The notes under the pieces: generated by a model
The model's database searches: none
The model's input: the letters and a program-made list of their open reading frames with translations, nothing else
Told to the model about the DNA's origin: nothing
Program-made: the position numbers and the translations under genes
NCBI GenBank assembly: GCA_002085035.1
Contig: MZGM01000018.1
Coordinates: 1 to 10,720 of the forward strand
DNA from: Candidatus Zhuqueibacterota bacterium 4484_219
GTDB taxonomy: Bacteria; Zhuqueibacterota; JdFR-76; 4484-219
Reading direction: 5' to 3'
Length of the DNA stretch: 10,720 bases
Shown here: in pieces, positions 1 to 5,389 of the stretch
Layout: each line of letters begins with the position of its first letter
Position numbering within the stretch: position 1 is the first letter of the stretch

Positions 1-198
1 GACTTCCTGGCAAAAGACCGCTGGCTACCAGAGGTGCAACGAGGGGACTATCTGGCTGTGCTCTCTGCTGGAGCTTACGGATATGCAATGGCTTCCAATT
101 ACAACGGCCGCTTGCGTGCACCCGAAGTACTGGTCAATGGTAACCAGTTTCGCATCATTCGCCAACGGGAGACCATTGAACAACTGTTGGTAAAATAG
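1..198 (+). CDS. lysA: Diaminopimelate decarboxylase, C-terminal end (partial)
   Basis: The first 198 bases read in frame 1 as the last 65 residues of a protein ending in TAG; the start lies outside the window. The stretch SAGAYGYAMASNYNGRLR followed by APEVLVNG matches the C-terminal beta domain of PLP-dependent diaminopimelate decarboxylase. There the GAYG tyrosine lies at the active site and the SNYN-R-R-P-EVLV-G block is strongly conserved. The enzyme decarboxylates meso-diaminopimelate to L-lysine in the cytoplasm, the last step of the DAP pathway. The related PLP enzymes of fold type III (arginine, ornithine or carboxynorspermidine decarboxylases) share part of this block, but the exact wording here fits LysA best. 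The 72-nt gap to the next gene shows no clear terminator, so read-through into the glycosyltransferase is possible. Confidence 0.88.
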   Translation, partial: DFLAKDRWLPEVQRGDYLAVLSAGAYGYAMASNYNGRLRAPEVLVNGNQFRIIRQRETIEQLLVK

Positions 199-270
199 GC
201 TAACAATAAAATTTTTACCAACTTGTAAATCCTGTCTAAAAACAAAACAATTAATAAGCAACAGCAGGCT

Positions 271-1569
271 ATGAAAAAAGTTTTAGTCATTGCATATTAT
301 TTCCCACCTTTGGGAATGGGCGGGGTACAACGGGTAATGAAATTCTGCAAATATCTCCCCCAGTTTGGTTGGCAACCCGTTGTACTAACTGTTAAAAACA
401 TTCATTACTATGCTAAAGACCCAACCCTTGAGCAAGAAATTAGGGGATTAAAAATCTTTCGCACCGAGTCACTGGATCCTGCTCGGATAAACGCTAAATT
501 GCCAGGAAAAAATAACACACCTGAATTCCAACTACGAACTAATTTCCCCCCACGTAGCTTCCAATCACTGGGTGTACATTTGATGCGAGAAATCTTTTTC
601 CCCGATTCAAAAATTTTGTGGCTCCCATTTGCCGTCAGAGAAGGGGCACAAATCATTGAGAAAGAAAACATTGATTTGATCTTTTCCACGGCGCCGCCGA
701 TTTCTTCTCATCTAATAGCCCACCTGCTAAAAAAGCATTACCATCTACCGTGGGTAGCAGATTTTCGCGATTACTGGAGTTCAAGCGATTACATCCCCAC
801 CCACACACCTCTCCACTGTTGGATGTATCGAAAATTTACACATAGCATTATCGCCTCTGCTAATGGCATAATTGCGGTATCGTCTCCGATTATTGAAACA
901 ATCAATTCAGAAAACCCTGACACAACAGCTCTCTTCGAGGTAATCACCAACGGTTTCGACTGGGAGGATTTTAGCTCTATCCAACCTCGAAAATTCACTA
1001 AATTTACCATTATTTATTCCGGCAACTTGAACCCTCTGCGTTCGCCTGAACCGTTTTTTCGAGCGTTAAGTTTGTTGTTTCGAGAAAATCCGCAGCTACC
1101 AGAGAAAATCTCTGTCATCTTTCTGGGACAACACTTCGACATTGATCTTTCACATCTCCCTGATGATATCGCAGAGAGCATCTCCTTTATTAGTTATCTG
1201 CCGCACCGCCAGAGTTTGGAATATCTGCTTGGAGCCGATTTACTGCTATTCCTACTGGCCCCCCAGAGTGCACCCGGAGTGGTTACTGGCAAGATTTTCG
1301 AATATCTGGCAACTCAAAAACCGATTTTAGCAATCATGCCAGAGCATGTGGCAGCAAAAGATATTGTAGTCAAATTTCCCCAAGTTATTGTAGTCCCGCC
1401 TCATGACGTGCTGCAGATTAAAACTCAGCTGTGTCACTTATTCGAGCAATGGGAATCCGGTCATTTCAGATCGACCGGGCTCAAGACAGTTCCTCAAAAT
1501 CTACAACTCTACGAACGAAAATCTCTGACTCAAAAATTAGCCGACTTTTTTCAAACAATCATCGAATAA
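271..1569 (+). CDS. GT-B fold glycosyltransferase (GT4-like)
   Basis: A 432-aa cytoplasmic, probably membrane-associated glycosyltransferase of the GT-B fold. The N-terminal Rossmann half opens with KVLVIAYYFPPLGMGGVQR (residues 3-21), the glycine-rich acceptor-side loop typical of GT4-type enzymes, and continues with STAPPISSHL (139-148) and WVADFRDYW (161-169). The linker ITNGFDWEDF (225-234) leads into the nucleotide-sugar-binding half: IYSGNL (248-253), the YLPHRQSLEYLLGAD region (309-323) and GKIFEYLATQKPIL (340-353). E344 corresponds to the second Glu of the E-x7-E motif, but the first Glu position is G336, as in one subgroup of these enzymes. The ATG has only a weak ribosome site (AGG, 2 nt away), but the motif begins at once after it, so the start is firm. 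Donor and acceptor cannot be read; a role in surface polysaccharide or glycolipid synthesis is inferred. It is not inside a visible polysaccharide cluster. Confidence 0.85.
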   Translation: MKKVLVIAYYFPPLGMGGVQRVMKFCKYLPQFGWQPVVLTVKNIHYYAKDPTLEQEIRGLKIFRTESLDPARINAKLPGKNNTPEFQLRTNFPPRSFQSLGVHLMREIFFPDSKILWLPFAVREGAQIIEKENIDLIFSTAPPISSHLIAHLLKKHYHLPWVADFRDYWSSSDYIPTHTPLHCWMYRKFTHSIIASANGIIAVSSPIIETINSENPDTTALFEVITNGFDWEDFSSIQPRKFTKFTIIYSGNLNPLRSPEPFFRALSLLFRENPQLPEKISVIFLGQHFDIDLSHLPDDIAESISFISYLPHRQSLEYLLGADLLLFLLAPQSAPGVVTGKIFEYLATQKPILAIMPEHVAAKDIVVKFPQVIVVPPHDVLQIKTQLCHLFEQWESGHFRSTGLKTVPQNLQLYERKSLTQKLADFFQTIIE

Positions 1570-1592
1570 TACTTCCCTACTTGATCTTTTTG

Positions 1593-1621
1593 TTGAAAAT
1601 CCTGCAATTAACTACCATAAC
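1593..1621 (+). promoter_or_regulatory. Possible sigma-70-type promoter for the ABC transporter genes
   Basis: In the 166-nt gap between the glycosyltransferase and the ABC ATPase, TTGAAA (1593-1598, 5/6 match to the -35 consensus) lies exactly 17 nt before CATAAC (1616-1621, 4/6 match to -10). The gap is AT-rich, so chance matches are likely. A second, weaker TTGAAT lies at 1683-1688. The gap itself is the better argument that the three-gene unit has its own promoter. Confidence 0.25.
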
Positions 1622-1735
1622 AAGACCGTATTGTCCCTCTATTTGAGACCATCCAAAAAAAATCTTTTTAGACTAATAACTCTTGAATTTTAGCCGATAA
1701 TAACTTACAGAATAAATTAGAAGTGAGGAAAGATT

Positions 1736-2650
1736 ATGTTACGCATTGAGAATTTGACAAAAACCTATTCCAGCGGATTTATCCCCCGGCGTACGACCGC
1801 TGTCTGCAATCTAAATTTAGAAATTGAAAAGGGTGAAGTATTTGCCTTTTTGGGCGCCAACGGAGCGGGAAAAACCACCACTATCAAAGCAATTCTCAAC
1901 ATCATTTCTCCTACAGAAGGCCGTATTTGGATTATGGGTATTGACAATCGTCAGAAAGAGGCCCGGCGTAAAGTAGGATTTTTGCCTGATCAACCCTATT
2001 TCTATGATTACCTCACTGCGAAGGAATTTCTCTTTTTTACAGCCCGATTGTATGGAATGCCGAAAACAGAAATCTCCAAAAAAATTTACTCATTGCTTGA
2101 GCTGGTGGGACTACATGAAGATGCTTATCTGCATCTACGCAAATATTCCCGGGGGATGCTACAACGTTTAGCTTTCGCTCAAGCGCTCATTAATGATCCT
2201 GAACTTCTAATTTTGGATGAGCCAATGACTGGGCTTGATCCCCTTGGGCGAAAACAATTTCGCGACATCATCTTAGGCTTAAAGGAACGCAAAAAAACAA
2301 TCTTCTTCAGCTCGCACATTCTTTCCGATGCAGAACTCATTGCAGATCGAGTTGGCATCATAAATAAAGGTCACCTTGTGAACATTGGCAAACTGGACGA
2401 CCTCCTGGAAACACAAATTCAGGAGGTTGAAATCACTTTTCAAATTAATAATTCGCAACTTCCTGAACTAAAAAAACAATATCCTAATTTAATTTCTCGG
2501 GATTCCAAAGTCTTGATTAAAGTACCCTCCGAGCAGCACACTATGGAGGTTATTCGAGAGCTTGAAACCCGAGGTGGACACCTGATTTCTGTTATTCCTC
2601 ACAAACGTAATCTGGAAGAAATATTTGTAGAAGAGATCAAACGGAGTTAA
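1736..2650 (+). CDS. ABC transporter ATP-binding protein
   Basis: A 304-aa nucleotide-binding subunit of an ABC-2 type transporter. All ATPase motifs are intact: Walker A GANGAGKT (40-47), Q-loop Gln in LPDQP (Q86), signature YSRGMLQR (137-144, a variant of LSGGQ), Walker B LLILDEP (157-163), D-loop TGLD (165-168) and switch His in FFSSHIL (H194). An extra C-terminal domain of about 80 residues (from about 225) follows, as is usual for the CcmA/NosF/NatA-like group. The start is set by GAGGAA 5 nt upstream of ATG. The permease gene starts 13 nt downstream, so the two should be co-translated and work as a homodimeric ATPase with two copies of that permease at the inner membrane. The substrate cannot be told from the sequence; export or membrane-remodelling function is inferred from the subfamily. 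Confidence 0.93.
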   Translation: MLRIENLTKTYSSGFIPRRTTAVCNLNLEIEKGEVFAFLGANGAGKTTTIKAILNIISPTEGRIWIMGIDNRQKEARRKVGFLPDQPYFYDYLTAKEFLFFTARLYGMPKTEISKKIYSLLELVGLHEDAYLHLRKYSRGMLQRLAFAQALINDPELLILDEPMTGLDPLGRKQFRDIILGLKERKKTIFFSSHILSDAELIADRVGIINKGHLVNIGKLDDLLETQIQEVEITFQINNSQLPELKKQYPNLISRDSKVLIKVPSEQHTMEVIRELETRGGHLISVIPHKRNLEEIFVEEIKRS

Positions 2651-2663
2651 AAGGGGTTAAATA

Positions 2664-3428
2664 ATGAAAAGCTTTGTTATTGCTGCTAATACTTTTCGGG
2701 AAACGATACGCAATCGTATCATGTACAATATTCTATTTTTTGCAATTTTCGTGATTGGAGTTTCGCTATTAGTAAGCGATTGGTCTATCCATCAACAAGC
2801 AAAGATACTTAAAGATTTCGGCCTTGCCGCCATGTCAATCTTTGGTTTATTGATTGCTATTTTTATTGGAATACGCTTGATTTACCAGGAAATAGAAAAG
2901 CGCACAATCTACATGCTAGTTACAAAGCCGATTGCCCGTTGGGAAATTATTGTCGGCAAATATTTAGGCCTAATTCTTACGATTGCGGTGAATGTGTTGG
3001 TTATGAGCTTGTGTCTGTTTGCGGTGGATTATTTGCTCGAGGGTTTTGTCAATTGGGAACTCACACCGGCAATTTTGCTCATCTATGTTGAGATTATGGT
3101 AGTCATTGCCTTAGCAACGTTCTTTTCCACTTTCACTTCCCCTATGATAAGTGCGCTGTTAACGATTTGCCTATTCGTAGTTGGCCATCTGAGCCCAATA
3201 TTAAAACTTTTCTTGCATACTCACACAAACACCATCTTTAAGCTCATCCTGCAAGGAATCTACTATACCGTACCAAACCTGGAATATTTTAATATCCGAA
3301 CTGCTGTTGTTGAAAGTTTACCGCTTCCTCACCATTTTCTGTTTTATGCATTGTTTTACGGTATTGGCTATGTGGGAATATTACTACTGATTTCTTCTTT
3401 CATTTTTCGGCGGAAAGATTTAAAATAG
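2664..3428 (+). CDS. ABC-2 type transporter permease
   Basis: A 254-aa integral membrane protein with about six predicted hydrophobic segments (roughly 21-38, 53-72, 98-120, 136-156, 162-178 and 226-247) and a short charged C-terminus (RRKDLK). Between segments 2 and 3 it carries EKRTIYMLVTKPIARWEIIV (78-97) running into GKYLG, the cytoplasmic coupling region typical of ABC-2 permeases of the NosY type, where E-x-x-T-x-x-x-L-x-x-K-P-I-x-R is conserved. The N-terminal NTFRETIRNRIMY is also typical. AGGGG lies 7 nt before the ATG. The upstream ATPase gene ends 13 nt before, and the TPR protein gene begins 14 nt after. It is the membrane half of the transporter; nothing in it reveals the substrate. 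Confidence 0.9.
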   Translation: MKSFVIAANTFRETIRNRIMYNILFFAIFVIGVSLLVSDWSIHQQAKILKDFGLAAMSIFGLLIAIFIGIRLIYQEIEKRTIYMLVTKPIARWEIIVGKYLGLILTIAVNVLVMSLCLFAVDYLLEGFVNWELTPAILLIYVEIMVVIALATFFSTFTSPMISALLTICLFVVGHLSPILKLFLHTHTNTIFKLILQGIYYTVPNLEYFNIRTAVVESLPLPHHFLFYALFYGIGYVGILLLISSFIFRRKDLK

Positions 3429-3442
3429 CGAGGTCGAAATCA

Positions 3443-4276
3443 TTGGTGAAATCTAAAATCCAAAAAATAATCTGGCTGCTGGTCGGTGTGTTGTTTGTAG
3501 TTTTAATCTGGCGGGCACATGTTAATTTAGACAAAATTCGTTTGAATCGATCCCATCAGGAAGAAATCGTCTATCTCCCTGATGGTGAAACCCTGCGCTG
3601 GGCATCGTTGGGTTACCAAAACGTGGTGGCAGATATTTTGTGGATTCAAAGCGTTTTGTATTTCGGTCGCAACATATTGGATGAGGACAACCCTTACTAC
3701 GAACAAGTGTTAGAACGCAAAAAACGACTGGCAGAAAGCGAAAAGGATAAAATCCACCCAGCATCTTTTCAACATGTCACTTCATCCCAAAATTCCTGCC
3801 CTGAGTTTGTATTTGACAGCAAATTGCAAAGTTTGCTATTCAACTTCGAAAACCGGGGATTGGTAAATTACATATATCCATTGCTTGATCGAGTCACAAC
3901 CATTGATCCCCACTTCAAATACCCCTACATCTTTGGTGGCATGTATGTGTTAATGGAGACAGGTGAGATTGACAAGGCAGTAGCACTTCTTGAAAAAGGC
4001 AAGAAAAACAATCCTGAAGATTGGGAAATTCCTTATTATTTGGGTTTTGTGTACTTGTTTTACAAGCACAACTTGAAATTAGCCATAGAAAACTTAAAAA
4101 CAGCAATCCGCAGCCCCCAGTGTCCAGGGTTTGTACTTAATCTTTTAGCTGCTATTTCTAAGAAAATAGATTACCAACAAACTCTGATCAGCTACTTAAA
4201 AGGAATTGCAAACTCGACTACTGACAAGCTATTAAAAAACAAAATTCGAAAGACTCTGGAAAAGCTAAAAGAATAG
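3443..4276 (+). CDS. Membrane-anchored TPR protein linked to the ABC transporter
   Basis: A 277-aa protein with one N-terminal membrane anchor (about 9-25, IIWLLVGVLFVVLIW) and the rest probably on the outer face of the membrane. Residues 40-75 (EEIVYLPDGETLRWASLGYQ, then NVVADILWIQSVLYFG) match my recollection of a conserved block, a LP-G-x-L-x-x-A-S-L-G-x-x-N-x-x-A-D-x-L-W pattern, found in TPR proteins encoded beside ABC-2 transporters. TPR-like helices follow at about 160-227, including ETGEIDKAVALLEKGKKNNP (172-191) and LKLAIENLKTAI (211-222). Residues about 80-140 look like an extra, charged low-homology segment. The start is TTG at 3443 (GAGGT 8 nt upstream) or GTG at 3446; both give nearly the same protein. 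Its place 14 nt after the permease suggests that it is an accessory subunit or scaffold. The function is unknown. Confidence 0.75.
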   Translation: MVKSKIQKIIWLLVGVLFVVLIWRAHVNLDKIRLNRSHQEEIVYLPDGETLRWASLGYQNVVADILWIQSVLYFGRNILDEDNPYYEQVLERKKRLAESEKDKIHPASFQHVTSSQNSCPEFVFDSKLQSLLFNFENRGLVNYIYPLLDRVTTIDPHFKYPYIFGGMYVLMETGEIDKAVALLEKGKKNNPEDWEIPYYLGFVYLFYKHNLKLAIENLKTAIRSPQCPGFVLNLLAAISKKIDYQQTLISYLKGIANSTTDKLLKNKIRKTLEKLKE

Positions 4277-4284
4277 GACTGTCG

Positions 4285-4638
4285 TTATTGGTTTGCCTCT
4301 TTTAAAATCGGTATTAGACAAATAAGTTTAAGAACCTTATCACCTGTATTGCGAAATTGATGTTCTTCATTAGGTGGTACCAAAACAACGCTACCAACCT
4401 GTAATGGCCACTGTTGTTCTTTGCCCACTAATTCACCTTTACCTTCTAAAATAAGCACTTCATGTTCATAGGGGTGAGCATGAAACGGTGTGCAACCTCC
4501 TTTCTCCAGTTCAAATAATCGCATACGAAAATTTGGTGCGCCGTCGGCTTCGGAAAGAAGCAGTCGCTTTTTCACGTTTTTGGCACCTTCCATGTTCACT
4601 GGTTTAGCTTCGATAGCATTGATTGATTTTAGTACCAT
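4285..4638 (-). CDS. Small metal-binding cupin, TM1459-like
   Basis: A 117-aa single-domain cupin. The N-terminal half (KRLLLSEADGAPNFRMRLFE) and motif 1 (FHAHPYEHEVLILEGKGEL, 52-70) match my recollection of the Thermotoga maritima TM1459 family closely. The metal ligands of that family align with H53, H55, H59 and H93; the last lies in motif 2, PPNEEHQFRN (88-97). The length (TM1459 is about 114 aa) and the C-terminal LICLIP also agree. TM1459 binds manganese, and oxygenase-type activity on alkenes has been reported in vitro, but no physiological role is established. AGGAGA lies 6 nt before the ATG. The gene is 41 nt after engB and is the last of the minus-strand cluster; its stop lies only 8 nt from that of the convergent TPR gene. 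A sugar isomerase or regulatory cupin role is possible but not indicated. Confidence 0.85.
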   Translation of the reverse strand: MVLKSINAIEAKPVNMEGAKNVKKRLLLSEADGAPNFRMRLFELEKGGCTPFHAHPYEHEVLILEGKGELVGKEQQWPLQVGSVVLVPPNEEHQFRNTGDKVLKLICLIPILKEANQ

Positions 4639-4679
4639 GTTTTTCTCCTAAATTCTAAAAGGAAATTACTAACTTCTTG

Positions 4680-5288
4680 CTATGATTTTTCTCTGTTGTC
4701 TTCTGATTTTAGCAGCCGTTGAATAGCCTTCCAGAGCTGGTGTTGCCCTAATTTTGTCTTGGCTGAAAATGGAATAGCTTCTGGGAATCCCTGGACACTC
4801 AAGGCTCGGTTAAGTCTTTCCAACTGCGAAACAAGTTGGTTTTGTGAAAGCTTATCGGCTTTGGTAGCAATAATTATCATTGGGATTTGATAGTGTCGCA
4901 GCCAACGTAACATGACAAGATCGTTATCAGTTAGTTCCAACCGACTATCGAGGATTTGAACAGCTCCTATTAAAAAAGAATTATTTGCCAGATATTGCTC
5001 TATTAATCGTCGCCAATTCAGTCGCTGCTGCTGCGATACTTTGGCAAAACCGTAACCTGGAAGATCAACAAAAAAATAACGGTTGTTAATCCGATAGAAA
5101 TTAATACCCCGAGTTTTGCCTGGTGAGGAACTGGTTTTTGCCAACCCCTTCCGCTGGAGTAGACAGTTAATTACCGATGACTTACCCACGTTTGAGCGTC
5201 CTACAAAAGCAATCTGGGGTAACTTTGCACGAGGAAAATCCGCTGGCTGATGGGCACTAACTACAAAATCCGCTGAAACAATTTTCAT
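4680..5288 (-). CDS. engB: Ribosome biogenesis GTPase EngB/YsxC
   Basis: A 202-aa GTPase of the TrmE-Era-EngA-YihA superfamily, of normal length for EngB (YsxC/YihA). The GTP-binding motifs are all present: G1 GRSNVGKSS (30-38), switch I SPGKTRGINFY (55-65), G3 DLPGYGFAKV (75-84), G4 TKAD (142-145) and G5 SAK (175-177). GRSNVGKSS with PGKTR and DLPGYG is diagnostic for this family. EngB is essential in many bacteria and acts late in 50S subunit assembly. The gene follows lon, as in Bacillus subtilis (lonA-ysxC), but with a 101-nt gap holding two hairpins. The ribosome site is weak (GTGAG before the ATG). MKIVSADFVVSA is a typical N-terminus, so the start is well supported. Confidence 0.97.
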   Translation of the reverse strand: MKIVSADFVVSAHQPADFPRAKLPQIAFVGRSNVGKSSVINCLLQRKGLAKTSSSPGKTRGINFYRINNRYFFVDLPGYGFAKVSQQQRLNWRRLIEQYLANNSFLIGAVQILDSRLELTDNDLVMLRWLRHYQIPMIIIATKADKLSQNQLVSQLERLNRALSVQGFPEAIPFSAKTKLGQHQLWKAIQRLLKSEDNREKS

Positions 5289-5321
5289 AGTTTCTCACGG
5301 TAATAAGCTGTTAATAGAGAA

Positions 5322-5340
5322 CCCCGCCATTGCGACGGGG
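5322..5340 (-). terminator. GC-rich hairpin in the lon-engB gap
   Basis: On the minus strand CCCCG and CGGGG pair around a short loop, with possible inner pairs including two wobbles. TTCTCTATT follows, which is only a fair U-tract. It sits about 50 nt downstream of the lon stop and 34 nt upstream of the engB ATG. It may be a weak intrinsic terminator, an RNA-stability or attenuator stem in the engB leader, or one copy of a dispersed repeat. Confidence 0.4.
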
Positions 5341-5350
5341 CTGACCAACC

Positions 5351-5381
5351 TAAAAAGAGCTTGCTGAAAACTACACAGCTC
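5351..5381 (-). terminator. Possible intrinsic terminator after lon
   Basis: Starting 8 nt after the lon stop codon on the minus strand, GAGCT (5381-5377) can pair with AGCTC (5361-5357) across a 15-nt loop that can itself form a GCTG/CAGC alternative. TTTTTA follows directly. A stem ending in a T-run right after a stop codon is the layout of a Rho-independent terminator, although the 5-bp stem is short. Together with the second hairpin it suggests partial termination before engB. Confidence 0.4.
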
Positions 5382-5389
5382 CTACTTAC

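Noticed and set aside
25..290. Two minus-strand open frames at the left edge
   Set aside because: They overlap the lysA end and the gap before the glycosyltransferase, have no recognisable motif, and the plus-strand reading gives a clear conserved LysA C-terminus.
1655..1670. A8-TC-T5 stretch after the glycosyltransferase, considered as a terminator
   Set aside because: The only possible stem is made of A-T pairs with almost no loop and no GC clamp, so it would not be stable enough. An AT-rich intergenic sequence explains it.
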